DNA of 64,000 nucleotides from Methanosarcina sp. (GTDB lineage: Archaea > Halobacteriota > Methanosarcinia > Methanosarcinales > Methanosarcinaceae): NCBI RefSeq assembly GCF_028693135.1, contig NZ_JAQUVZ010000010.1:62001-126000 (forward strand), written 5' to 3'. The notes under the pieces were generated by a model. It was not told the origin of the DNA, ran no database searches, and worked only from the letters and a program-made list of their open reading frames with translations. The position numbers and the translations under genes are program-made. Below are positions 17,601-26,412 of this stretch, one piece after another (position 1 is the stretch's first letter; the number at the start of each line of letters is the position of its first letter).

Positions 17601-18754
17601 TTTTGAGTGTAGAGAGTGGCTCCGTTAACCGAGCTTGCGAGGGCAGGGTTGGTCAAAATATTAAGAGGTCCATGTGCATAGTGCTGCCAGGGGCCGTAAA
17701 TGAAAGTCCTCAGATTTGTTGCCCCGAGCACTATATTGGAAGTTGAGTCCAGGCTTGAGGACGTCCCGAGTGCGGTTTCATATTCCCTGACAAGTTCTTC
17801 GAGCAAAGGTTCCCTTGAGGTGATAAGGGTGGAGAGGTTCATACTCATGTTGAGCATTTCTCCGGATTCAAGGTCTACAAGGGTGTAATTCAAAAGAGGG
17901 ATTTCGAAGATATAGTAAATTGTGTAGTTTTTGCCAGAGGAGGAAATTTCCCGCTGCAAGGTCCCGTTGACTTTCCTTACCCTGATCTGCTCGGGTTCTA
18001 TGTCAGGTTCTACATTAATGGCATATTCCATAAAAGTGTGGCTGTTACCCTGGTAGTTTACAGACATCAGCCGGTTAAAAGCCTCTGCCGCAATATCCTT
18101 TATGGGACTTGCTTCAATCCGGAACCAGTCTGAGGCTTTGAGTTCGTCTCCATAATAGAGTTCAATGGATGCATATCCTGATTCTGCAGTTTCCGGAACT
18201 TCCAGATATTCGTCAAAGGAAATTTTTTGAAGAAAACCGGTAGCCTGCCCGTAGTTCACACGTTTGATTTCCTGCCCTGAAGAGTCATTTACAACCAGGA
18301 CAACGTCTTTGTTTTTCCATAGTGATTCAACTTTACCCCAGACGTCTGAAGGCAGGTTTATGGAAATTTGAAGTGTGTCTCCTTTCTCAAGGTTCTGGTT
18401 TTGCGGAATCACCATAAAATGATCTTCCGAGAACCTTTCAACCGGCGCACCCTCGGGCAGGATCACAGGGTGTTCTCCCTGCCATTCGAGGGCTTCAGTC
18501 CCGGCATAGTTAAGGCAGCGAGCAAGGTCGGATGCTGCAAGGGATATAGCTGTCTGCCTGGGGTCGCTTTTCTCTGTAGTATAGATTGTTTCGGCAACCT
18601 CACTGTCCATTTTCATCAGGTAGACCGAGGTGAAGGTTGCAGCAAGGACAATGAAAATTCCTATTACGGCATATGGAATATAGGCGCGGGTATCCTGAAA
18701 AAAACAAGAACATTTAGAACATTTAATAGATTGTTTCCCAGCCATATGCCTCAC
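14648..18754 (-). CDS. Large extracellular protein with N-terminal membrane anchor
   Basis: A 1368-residue protein. A short Cys-containing cytoplasmic start (CSKCSCFFQDTRA) precedes one hydrophobic helix (about 28-48, IPYAVIGIFIVLAATFTSVYL). The remainder is outside the membrane by this topology, rich in Ser/Thr/Tyr and N-glycosylation sequons, with beta-rich and helical stretches and a Cys pair near 828. I recognise no catalytic motif. The single N-terminal anchor recalls archaeal pilin-like or DUF7286-type secretion-linked proteins. It heads an operon with two small surface proteins, so a cell-envelope assembly or fibre is a reasonable guess. The start ATG 18754 could also be the ATG three codons on. 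Confidence 0.6.
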   Translation of the reverse strand: MRHMAGKQSIKCSKCSCFFQDTRAYIPYAVIGIFIVLAATFTSVYLMKMDSEVAETIYTTEKSDPRQTAISLAASDLARCLNYAGTEALEWQGEHPVILPEGAPVERFSEDHFMVIPQNQNLEKGDTLQISINLPSDVWGKVESLWKNKDVVLVVNDSSGQEIKRVNYGQATGFLQKISFDEYLEVPETAESGYASIELYYGDELKASDWFRIEASPIKDIAAEAFNRLMSVNYQGNSHTFMEYAINVEPDIEPEQIRVRKVNGTLQREISSSGKNYTIYYIFEIPLLNYTLVDLESGEMLNMSMNLSTLITSREPLLEELVREYETALGTSSSLDSTSNIVLGATNLRTFIYGPWQHYAHGPLNILTNPALASSVNGATLYTQKKVFDSVDPLALTYTTYYNGKVLYEDVRAASSAKTSSSLLNSTGLNSSGTFYEADEGVNLTTTYASLAENRSFSLDVEEGIEESLAEVNTSYDELSEYSKITVSASDYTEGVLDGWVFNDHVWEEETPDLIHDVADSVYTAPVQGQILRDGLNSPDPLASAISADFDRDSVSYSGHTVSWDSDYLASGTHVGSRVPSYSWSNPVTNSYSETMDPEIDPPRGKLKSWYITDASVRLSSVEITDVRVEPHYEYRGNDVLVAEYRTDDGYLSSEDHIFDWGIRYDIYYNIRTTWKINYDYTYTYAWKTISHNEDGSTSIETTYATSSGSDLEFVSKTDSESLSHTETESENFTIIYHQRPPTGGYTGISTYTDPTEREYRKTTLYTAGAERFDPCCSDAADKYRDAYVNIRTLESTFWTYPDGMYLAQRAVNCDIPPWLHRVMADEVLAMLDAIESDNPTFSYSLLDSPGQDPTDLQVETAEKLIFDLEASREAYVNKEQHLTPAGDLYASSDSARYIARNEAYNRLLDDIEQKNKKLDSDLNSYILDALEEKGLSTGAFDSVTSGPMTLFDNPAMDMAASALGQEMGIISTMKVTGQPESKYNWTENLTLIVDQKPNYLYHDPDFDLRGEYELTDSRGRAIYPLGVRNTCVFTTGISEEIADAISSSGEYVKTETAQQISQSISTLNTEVNLMEQNLSEQGISLDTAHLNTEVYNLKLVYAREMRLQITEEVASEVSSNPVVSGWIEEDRVRVVTVSSLNSLSDEEIIEKSTTDQLAAGLATAVITEIRNSNPSVEPDELEATLNRVDTDVRIGVSNGICAVTASKGEAIDVLFGQIDGELKNMANETVDRYSGEIADKVTKRLDRTMAAVPCGLPVLPPHWVFTVNVWTYEVIGEYEEFTVIDNDNEVIPKPYFGHKGQKYVRTDEAIVHNGEYIGENAPIMFEFDGYAATIVGPSPKGVGDKVGKSTEESVGYDYLLSISGGNK

Positions 18755-19145
18755 CCCGAAAAATAAAAGAATATAAAGAATTGAAAGATTTGTGTAAAAA
18801 ATATTAGATAGTTGGATACATAAATAGTTTACTTTATACTGGAGAGAATTATAAATAAAAATAAAAGATAATCACGTAAAAATGAGAGTTAAGCAAGTAA
18901 AAAAAACGAAGTAAAGAACAGAGGTCGTCCCCGGCTACCTGGTTGATATTTTTTATATTAAAGCTCCCACACAGCTATTGATTTCATTTATATCTACTGT
19001 ACGCAGGCGGGCTCAAGCCTTGCACAGCGCGTGGAAAGAAAGAACGCGAGATTCCATCTGCGGCCATTTCGGAATAATAACGACTGATTAATCAGGGAGC
19101 ACCGATATTTCATTTGCTGATATTTTTGCTGATTATACCTCACCC
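18755..19145. other. Intergenic, promoter region of the surface-protein operon
   Basis: This 391-base gap separates two leftward genes. It is AT-rich near 18770-18900, where a TATA-like box would serve the large surface protein. A GC-richer patch at 19005-19060 shows no tRNA or recognisable structured RNA. Confidence 0.4.
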
Positions 19146-20453
19146 TTACCTGACAATCTTTCCCATGAAATAACCGGGCTTCGCGCTCGTAATTTCCACT
19201 TTTGTGTATTCGCCGGGCTTGAGGTCGGAGCCGCTAATCACAACAGGACGGTAAGAGTCTGTACGTGTAAGGACATCCCCCATTTCCGTATATTTTGAGA
19301 CAAAAGCTCTGCCTTTCCAGCCGATCATCTCCTGCTTGGACTTAATCTTTATCTGCTCGCATACTTTGTGCAGTTTGTGGGAACGCTGTACTAAAATTCG
19401 GGAATCGAGGTTCCGGAAAGAAAAAGCTTTTGTGTGCGGGCGTGGGGAGTATCTGGAAATATTGACCTTTTCCGGACGGTATTTTTTAACCCATTCTATA
19501 GTTTCTTCGAAATCCTCATCAGTTTCATCACAGAAACCAACAATTATGTCGGTAAAAAGGGAAAAATCTTCGAAACGAGCACGGAATTTCGTAATGATTG
19601 TGTCCACAGTATCCATTTTATGTAGACGGTTCATATTTTTCAGGACTGAGTGGGAAGCGGACTGAATCGGAAGATGGAGGAGTTTGAAAACCTTATCAGA
19701 GTCGAAGGCATCCACAAGCTCGTCCAGGATAGGGAGGACGGAAAAGGGATTCATCATTCCGACCCTCACCTTGAAGTCACCGGGGATTTCTGAGATCATG
19801 CGCAGGAGCTCAGGGAGTTTGACCCCGGTATCCATGCCGTACTGACTGTCGTCCTGGGAAGTGAGCCAGATTTCCCGGCAGCCCTCTGCAACTGCTGAAC
19901 TGATATCTTTTACGATTTCCTCGGGCGGGAAAGAGCGGAGCTTGCCCCTTGCATACTTTACGATACAGTAGGAGCAGGCGAAATTGCAGCCCTGGGAGAT
20001 CTGGCAGATATGAATATTTGGGTTTGCCCGCTCGCGAGGAACATTAAGGAACCCGATGGGCTCGGAAGTCCGCAGTTCCAGATGTTCTCCCCCAGGCAAC
20101 CCTTCCATTCTCCTCTTTTCGATTGAGGAAAGCAGCTCACCTATACGGGAAACCGCATTTACTCCAAGAATATGGGCTTCGGGATTTGCATGCAGAATAT
20201 CTTCAAGCTGGACTTCGGGCATGCAGCCGGAAACAATCACCTGCACACCTTTTTCACCCATACTGCGGATCTTATAGAGAATCTTCTGTTCTGTTGTGTA
20301 CTTGACAGTGCAGGAATTGCATATATATACCTCTGCCTGACCGGTATCAGCAGAGCTTAATAACTCGTGCCCGAGCCTCTCAACACTTGCTTTCATAATC
20401 TCGGCTGATGCCTGGCTTGCTGAACAGCCAAAACTCTCAAGATATACTTTCAT
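19146..20453 (-). CDS. tRNA t6A37 methylthiotransferase (archaeal MtaB/CDKAL1 type)
   Basis: A 435-residue radical-SAM enzyme that adds a methylthio group to t6A at position 37 of tRNAs, giving ms2t6A. The UPF0004 domain has the auxiliary-cluster cysteines C10, C45/C48 and C77. The radical-SAM core has CNFACSYC (C156, C160, C163), and a C-terminal TRAM RNA-binding domain ends the protein (about 370-435). Length and domain order are those of archaeal and eukaryotic e-MtaB. Cgi121, a subunit of the KEOPS complex that makes the t6A substrate, is encoded 2.3 kb upstream on the same strand. Confidence 0.9.
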   Translation of the reverse strand: MKVYLESFGCSASQASAEIMKASVERLGHELLSSADTGQAEVYICNSCTVKYTTEQKILYKIRSMGEKGVQVIVSGCMPEVQLEDILHANPEAHILGVNAVSRIGELLSSIEKRRMEGLPGGEHLELRTSEPIGFLNVPRERANPNIHICQISQGCNFACSYCIVKYARGKLRSFPPEEIVKDISSAVAEGCREIWLTSQDDSQYGMDTGVKLPELLRMISEIPGDFKVRVGMMNPFSVLPILDELVDAFDSDKVFKLLHLPIQSASHSVLKNMNRLHKMDTVDTIITKFRARFEDFSLFTDIIVGFCDETDEDFEETIEWVKKYRPEKVNISRYSPRPHTKAFSFRNLDSRILVQRSHKLHKVCEQIKIKSKQEMIGWKGRAFVSKYTEMGDVLTRTDSYRPVVISGSDLKPGEYTKVEITSAKPGYFMGKIVR

Positions 20454-20604
20454 ATTCTTCCTTCACACTTTGACATGATAATTTGAATTCTTTGGTTTAT
20501 AACTGATATTCATAATCCGCATTTTTGGACTATACCAGAAGATACCTGATCCATACTGGTCCGTGTTTCAAAAAAGGATTAAAAACGAAAAGATGAAAAA
20601 GGAT

Positions 20605-21693
20605 TTACAGGTAGAGAGGAGTCTCCCGTTTATCCTTGATATAAATACTGTCTGTGAACCTGACAGCTCCGGATGCACCCATGGAAATCGTGTGTACTCT
20701 GGCATCCCCGCTCCCGAAAAGGTTGACTTCATGCAGGAAGTGGCCTGGAGTTACGGCTGTTGCGGAAAAAATGACATCATTACCCGGAACAAGTTTGTTG
20801 GTATCAAGGACATCATTAAGTCTCTCGAGGGTAATTCCCATCTTTTCGAGCCTGGGCATTTTTTCCTCTATTTCTTCATCGATCTTGTCCTTGGAATTTC
20901 CATTTGCAACCGTTGGCAGGACAAGCCTTGCAAGGATTTTCCCGCCCAGGATCTTGATTGCAGCAGCTGTAAGAACAGCCTCCCCAGAGCCGCCTGCACC
21001 CATGACCACATGGACGCCTGAACCACGGATGGCAGTTGCAACGCCTGGCATGAGGTCTCCGTCAGTAACCAGCCTTACACGGGCTCCGGCTTCCCGGATT
21101 TCGGTTATCTTCTGGGTATGCCTGGGGCGGTCGAGAATTACGACCACGAGTTCTTCAACACTTCTTCCGAGCGCTTTTGCAACAATCTCGAGGTTGTGAC
21201 TTATAGGAGCATCCAGATCTATCCTTTCGTTGGGGTGGTCCTGTTCATAACGAACGACATCGGGCCCGACAACTATCTTGTCCATATAGATGTCCGGGCC
21301 GTGGAAGATCCCACCCCTTTCAGCCATTGCCATTACCGCTACCGAACCCGGACAGCCGTCTGCCGTGAGGTTTGTGCCTTCCAGGGGGTCAACTGCAATA
21401 TCAACCTCAAGGTCTCCTTTCCCTGTCCCGACCTCTTCCCCGATATAAAGCATGGGAGCTTCGTCCCTTTCTCCCTCTCCGATCTTTATTATGCCTTTCA
21501 TGTCAAGCTTATTCAGAGTCCTTCGCATGGAGGCAACTGCTACCTGATCAGCAAAGTGCTTGTCTCCGCGTCCCATCTGATAGGCTGCGGCAATGGCAGC
21601 GGTTTCTGTTACCTGAATAAGCCTTGGCAGTAACTCACATTCGATGGGTCCGGCGCACTCAATCATTTCTTCTACGGTCTTTGGATGAGGCAT
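20605..21693 (-). CDS. glpX: Fructose-1,6-bisphosphatase class II
   Basis: A 362-residue GlpX-type phosphatase of the lithium-sensitive phosphatase fold, which removes the 1-phosphate from fructose 1,6-bisphosphate in gluconeogenesis. The metal and phosphate motif DPLEGTNLTADG lies at about 102-113, and the GEGERDEAPMLYIGEEVG segment (about 71-88) supplies metal ligands. GAGGSGEAVLTAAAIK is the sugar-phosphate loop. The size is slightly above the bacterial ~330. Most methanogens rely on the archaeal bifunctional (class V) enzyme, so this one may be an extra or bacterial-type copy. Confidence 0.9.
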   Translation of the reverse strand: MPHPKTVEEMIECAGPIECELLPRLIQVTETAAIAAAYQMGRGDKHFADQVAVASMRRTLNKLDMKGIIKIGEGERDEAPMLYIGEEVGTGKGDLEVDIAVDPLEGTNLTADGCPGSVAVMAMAERGGIFHGPDIYMDKIVVGPDVVRYEQDHPNERIDLDAPISHNLEIVAKALGRSVEELVVVILDRPRHTQKITEIREAGARVRLVTDGDLMPGVATAIRGSGVHVVMGAGGSGEAVLTAAAIKILGGKILARLVLPTVANGNSKDKIDEEIEEKMPRLEKMGITLERLNDVLDTNKLVPGNDVIFSATAVTPGHFLHEVNLFGSGDARVHTISMGASGAVRFTDSIYIKDKRETPLYL

Positions 21694-21957
21694 GATAATC
21701 GACTCTTATTTTCTGCTTCCTGATAATATACTGATAATAATAATCCTTTTCTGAATATTTCCCTTTGTCTGTTAATGTGATCTGTTAACACAATAGTATA
21801 TTAATATCTATTGGAAAGACCTGAGGACAGATATTTATCTTAGGAAATGTTTATCGAAGAAAATCTGAAAAAACATTAATAAAACAGCATATGGTTGAGC
21901 TGAATCTATTTTTAGAAAGATAAACGCTGATTCCACTAATAAATAAAGTGAAAAACC

Positions 21958-22686
21958 ATGAAAATACATTGCCTCCAGCACCTGAAAAACGAGACCCTTG
22001 GAAACATAGGGACCTGGGTGTCCCTGAAAGGGCACAGCCTTACAAAAACTCTGCTTTATGAAAAACCTGTCTTTCCTGAGCCTGAAGAGTTCGATATGCT
22101 CCTGATAATGGGGGGCACGATGAGTGTTTATCAGGAGAAGGAGTTCCCGTGGCTAAGATTAGAGAAAGAGTTTGTAAAAAAAGTGATAGATACAGGCAAA
22201 CCTGTGCTTGGGAGCTGTTTTGGAGCACAGATGATTGCAGAGGTCATGGGCGGCAAGGTTACCAGAAACAGGTTCAAGGAAATAGGCTGGCACAGGGTAA
22301 AAGCTCTGGCAGGAGAAAACATGGATAGGGGAAGAGGGACAATCTCAGCTCTTCCTGCAGGCTTATTTCCCGAATTTACCGCATTCATGTGGCATGGAGA
22401 CACTTTTGAAATCCCGGCAGGCGCAGTAAGACTTTTCAAAAGCGAAGCCTGCCCGAACCAGGGTTTTATTTACAGAGGAAACATTATCGGGTTGCAGTTT
22501 CACCCGGAAGCTGACAGGCAGTGGATAAGGAATCTTATAGAAGATTCGGGGCATGAGCTTGTTGAAGGAAAGTTCATCCAGTCCGAAGAGGAAATATACG
22601 GCCATGAAGGTCTTTTTGAAGATTCAAATGGTCTTGCTGTTTCCCTGATGGACTGGTTCGAGAAAAAGTGTGAAAAATTGAAGTAA
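21958..22686 (+). CDS. Class I glutamine amidotransferase-like protein
   Basis: A 242-residue GATase1-fold protein similar to the GMP-synthase-type amidotransferases. The nucleophile Cys is in GSCFGAQ (C87), and the catalytic His/Glu are in QFHPEAD near 180. It is not fused to a synthetase, so the acceptor is unknown; such stand-alone members are often hydrolases of gamma-glutamyl compounds. The gene is transcribed alone with an upstream AT-rich promoter. Confidence 0.85.
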   Translation: MKIHCLQHLKNETLGNIGTWVSLKGHSLTKTLLYEKPVFPEPEEFDMLLIMGGTMSVYQEKEFPWLRLEKEFVKKVIDTGKPVLGSCFGAQMIAEVMGGKVTRNRFKEIGWHRVKALAGENMDRGRGTISALPAGLFPEFTAFMWHGDTFEIPAGAVRLFKSEACPNQGFIYRGNIIGLQFHPEADRQWIRNLIEDSGHELVEGKFIQSEEEIYGHEGLFEDSNGLAVSLMDWFEKKCEKLK

Positions 22687-22796
22687 AGGCGAAAAAGCTG
22701 AAGTATAAATTAATAACTGGCTATTAATCAGGAGCTAAAATAATTCGGGCAGGCCCAGAGATTAAATTAAATCCTGCTCGTTTTAAGAAATCTCCT

Positions 22797-23327
22797 TTAT
22801 TTTAAAAAATCTGCCAGCGCCACCCTCTCGATCACGAGTTCCGGGATACGTTCTTCTCCTGAAGCTTCGATTTCTTCATCTGTGATTCTGAAGAGAGAAA
22901 GAATTCCTTTCCGTTTGGAATCAGAATACGCAAGCAGTTCTGAACAGAGTTTTTCTTCAATGAGCTTCTGAAGTTCGGAGAAAGCAAGAAGTACATCATC
23001 CATTTTTCCAAGCAGCACGAAAATCACATTATTTTCTCCTTCATGCAACCCTATAGAAAAACTTCTTTCAATCTGTTTCTCTCCGGTCGCATACCGCATA
23101 ATCTCGATGCCTGGATCTTTTGCTACGTTCCTGCCTGCTGCGACAGCCCTGAGAGCCTTCCCTACTGCAAAATGAAGATGCCTTTCGCCCGCGATCAGGT
23201 CAGCATTCAAGCCCTGAATTGTTACTTTGTTTTCGGAAGCGATTGTGTTTATTATTTTTAGAAAAACGGGAAGGTTTGGGATTCTCACCGTTCCGCAAAG
23301 AACCTGGATTTCCCTTTGCATTTCCAT
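22797..23327 (-). CDS. cgi121: KEOPS complex subunit Cgi121
   Basis: A 176-residue protein matching Cgi121 (TPRKB), the KEOPS subunit that binds the 3' end of tRNA during t6A37 synthesis. Recognisable parts are QVLCGTVRIP, a helix-rich GERHLHFAVGKALRA at about 46-60, and EIMRYATGEKQIERSFSIGL followed by VFVLLGK-type strands. It would act with Kae1, Bud32 and Pcc1 encoded elsewhere. The product t6A is then the substrate of the methylthiotransferase at 19146-20453. Two ATGs are possible (three codons apart). Confidence 0.85.
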   Translation of the reverse strand: MEMQREIQVLCGTVRIPNLPVFLKIINTIASENKVTIQGLNADLIAGERHLHFAVGKALRAVAAGRNVAKDPGIEIMRYATGEKQIERSFSIGLHEGENNVIFVLLGKMDDVLLAFSELQKLIEEKLCSELLAYSDSKRKGILSLFRITDEEIEASGEERIPELVIERVALADFLK

Positions 23328-23498
23328 ACCCTTGCCTTATCCCGGGCTTTACAATAAGGATTTCGGTTGGAAAAAATGTATAATAAAATGAACAGACACT
23401 CGGGGATCAATATAAAAGCTTTTATTCTTCCAATGTATAGACTTAATTAGTAATAAAATTAATAGAGTAATTCGAAATAAATTATAAAGGATCATAAG

Positions 23499-26111
23499 AT
23501 ATTTTGGACTTCTAAAGTCAAGAGAACTGAGTTCTTCGGATTCCGGCAAGGTGTTAACATTAGAAATAAAAAATTTAAGTCCGAGTTCTGTTTCTGTTCG
23601 AATATTCCATCCAATGGCCTTACTGTAGTCTATAAGGAAACAGAAGAAAGGACAGAACTCACAGCCGCTTATATTAAAGCAGGACTGCAACAAAACGAGC
23701 ACTGCATCTGGATTGCCCCGGACCCTGAGGGCGCGGAATTAGCAAAAGATTTACTTTCAAACTCAGAGCTAGATATAGAAAGCTGCATAACGAAAGCCAG
23801 GCTTAAGATAATACCCCTGCAGGAAACAGAAACTCTTTCTGCCAAACAGCCGGAAACTTCAGGAATTTCTTTTGATTGGAAAACGGGGGTTCTGCAAAAA
23901 GAGATTATTAAGTTTACTCACACAGGAAACTGGCGATACCTGCGTGTCAATCTTGAAGTTAAAACCCCCGGGAAGTCAATCACCAGCTCCCTTAAGGAAC
24001 TCAGACGTATCCTTGCTGAGAATATACCTGACAAAAAAATCAAACCACTTTTCACAATTAAGGAGGAAGATCTCCTCTCGGGGGAGGTCTTCGACCTTAT
24101 AGAAGCCGGGGAAAAATTGGTGATCAAAAGAGAGGGGAAATGGAAATTTCTTCGAATAAAGCAAGAACTTCCGGACAAAAAATTTAAGATATTACTTGAG
24201 AGTTCAAGTGACTCTATTCTGATACATGATATGAAAGGCAGGGTCATGGAAGCAAACCATATAGCCTGCGAACTTTTCGGATATACACGCAGTAAAATGA
24301 TCGGGAAGCAAATAAAAGATTTACGGACTAATATCCACCTGATTGAATTCGGACAACAGATAGAGAAGCTAAAGCAAACAGGATATTTTACTTTTGAAAT
24401 GGATTCCCTGAGAAGGGACGGAACAGTTACACCTCAGGAAATCAATAACATGCTAATAGAATACGAAGGAGAAACAGCCGTGCTCTCAATCGGGAGGGAT
24501 ATTAGCGAACGCAGACGGACCGAAAAAGCCCTGAGGGATTCCGAAAGAAAATATCGCATGCTTTTTGAAGAGTTTCCCGGCGGAATAGCTCAATTTGACA
24601 AGTATGGAACTATCATCGTATGCAACGAAAATTTTGTAAACTTTACAGGCAGTGGTGAGAACGAAAAACTCATTTTCAATTTGTGGAGCCCTCCAGAAGA
24701 GAAGAAAGAGGAGGAGAAAAATATTACATGCCTCCCTGAAGTTCCTATCCATTGCGACATAAAATATATTTCCAGCCTTGAGAACGAAAGTATACCAGGC
24801 GAGATAACCTACAAGCCTCTGATTTCAGAAAATTCCAGATTTAACGGGGGCATTATTCTTGTGGAAGACCTGACGGAGGTAAAGAGGCTGGAAATTGTAC
24901 GGCTTCAGCAGAGTGAAGCCCTTAAAAAAATAATAGATTCAATCCCGACACCTGTATTCTGTAAGGATAAGAACGGAATTTATGTCGCCTGTAATAGGGC
25001 TTTTAAAACTTTTGTTGGGTTAGAAAAAAGAGATATCCTTGGGAAGTCACTATATGATTTTGCCCCCATAGAGATTGCCGAAAAATACCATTCTATGGAC
25101 AAATCACTGTTAAAACAAGGAGAAAATAAGGTATACGAGTCCTCTCTTAAATTTGCTGACGGCTCAATTCATCAGGTCATACTCAACAAATTTGTCTTCA
25201 ATGGCCTGATAGAGGAAGACTCTGTGCTCATCGGCATTATGATTGACATCACCGAACGCAAGCAGGCCGAAGAGAAAATGCTTCAGGCAAAAATGGCTGC
25301 AGAAGCTGCGAACAGAGCGAAGACTACTTTTATTGTCAACATGAGCCACGAACTTAGGACCCCCCTGAATGCTGTCATAGGGTTTTCAGATCTCCTCTTA
25401 AGTGAGACTTTTGGTCCCCTTAACGAGAAACAAAAGAGGTACACTGAAAATATTTCAAACAGCGGAAACCGTCTTCTTGATGTGATCAATAATGTGCTGG
25501 ATATCTCAAAGCTTGATCTAGGGAATGTTGAGCTTTACTACGAAAAAGTGGACATGCCCAGAGTAATTGAAGAGATCTGGAGAGTTCTTTCTCCCTTCTC
25601 AACCGAGAAAAATATCAGTATAGAATATAATATTGAGCAGGGACTGAAAACCATAATTGCTGACAAGGTAAAGTTCAAACAGATCCTCTACAACATTTTG
25701 AACAATGCGATTAAATTCTCACCCGAAGGCGGGAAAGTAAACATCGCTGCAAAGGTTCAGGAAGACATGATTGAGATCAGTGTAAAGGATGATGGTATCG
25801 GTATCCCGGAGGCTGACTATGAAAGAGTTTTCCAGCCTTTCGTGCAGATTGATGAGTCCATATCCAAAAAATATGGAGGTATAGGGCTTGGGCTTGCACT
25901 CGTCAAAAAATTTGTAGAACTCCACGGAGGAAAGGTATGGGTTAAAGCCAGTTCCGGGAAAGGAAGTACCTTCACCTTCCGCCTTCCAAAAACACCTGAA
26001 AACAAAATCAAGGAAAAGGAAGTCATTACCCCTCCACATATCTTGTATAACCCTGAAATTGAAAAAAAAGAAGAAAAAGATAGAACAGAAATAAAAGAAA
26101 AGGTAATTTGA
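23499..26111 (+). CDS. Sensor histidine kinase: MEDS - PAS - PAS - PAS - HisKA - HATPase
   Basis: An open frame from 23481 encodes about 870 residues. The first ~200 form a MEDS (DcmR-type sensory) domain, with EFCFCSN, LTAAYIKAGLQQNEHCIWIAP and ITSSLKELRRILAE. Three PAS domains follow, then HisKA with H in NMSHELRTPLN, and HATPase with N box NILNNAIKFSP and G boxes DDGIGIP and GIGLGLAL. No membrane segment is visible, so it is a cytoplasmic sensor. No ATG/GTG/TTG exists before 24117, deep past the MEDS domain. AAGGA at 23487-23491 sits seven bases before ATA 23499, my preferred start. Either a non-standard start is used or the ATG is lost. Confidence 0.75.
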   Translation: MFWTSKVKRTEFFGFRQGVNIRNKKFKSEFCFCSNIPSNGLTVVYKETEERTELTAAYIKAGLQQNEHCIWIAPDPEGAELAKDLLSNSELDIESCITKARLKIIPLQETETLSAKQPETSGISFDWKTGVLQKEIIKFTHTGNWRYLRVNLEVKTPGKSITSSLKELRRILAENIPDKKIKPLFTIKEEDLLSGEVFDLIEAGEKLVIKREGKWKFLRIKQELPDKKFKILLESSSDSILIHDMKGRVMEANHIACELFGYTRSKMIGKQIKDLRTNIHLIEFGQQIEKLKQTGYFTFEMDSLRRDGTVTPQEINNMLIEYEGETAVLSIGRDISERRRTEKALRDSERKYRMLFEEFPGGIAQFDKYGTIIVCNENFVNFTGSGENEKLIFNLWSPPEEKKEEEKNITCLPEVPIHCDIKYISSLENESIPGEITYKPLISENSRFNGGIILVEDLTEVKRLEIVRLQQSEALKKIIDSIPTPVFCKDKNGIYVACNRAFKTFVGLEKRDILGKSLYDFAPIEIAEKYHSMDKSLLKQGENKVYESSLKFADGSIHQVILNKFVFNGLIEEDSVLIGIMIDITERKQAEEKMLQAKMAAEAANRAKTTFIVNMSHELRTPLNAVIGFSDLLLSETFGPLNEKQKRYTENISNSGNRLLDVINNVLDISKLDLGNVELYYEKVDMPRVIEEIWRVLSPFSTEKNISIEYNIEQGLKTIIADKVKFKQILYNILNNAIKFSPEGGKVNIAAKVQEDMIEISVKDDGIGIPEADYERVFQPFVQIDESISKKYGGIGLGLALVKKFVELHGGKVWVKASSGKGSTFTFRLPKTPENKIKEKEVITPPHILYNPEIEKKEEKDRTEIKEKVI

Positions 26112-26412
26112 GAAAAATGAATAGAATTAGAGGTTAGAGGAAAAATCGAAAAACGTAGAAAAAAAATGGAAAAAAATAGATAAATAAAAGAAAAGCCGAA
26201 GTCTTCAATATGGGCTCCGAATCACCAAACATTTGAGAACAATCTCAACCACAACTAACCCTAGCATCACCATCAAAAAAAAGAATCAAAAGGTTAAGGA
26301 AGATCTGGACGAATTTTGATATGAGTGCTGCCAGTTCACACACACACATTCCCATAGATATACGAAGGGAACAATATCTAACCATATGAAAATTATCCTG
26401 CTTAATCAAATT
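26112..26412. terminator. Converging-gene intergenic region with A/T runs
   Basis: The histidine kinase and the vhx operon end toward each other here. A-rich tracts at 26150-26180 read as T runs on the minus strand and would terminate the leftward hydrogenase operon. There is no gene and no clear hairpin. Confidence 0.35.
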
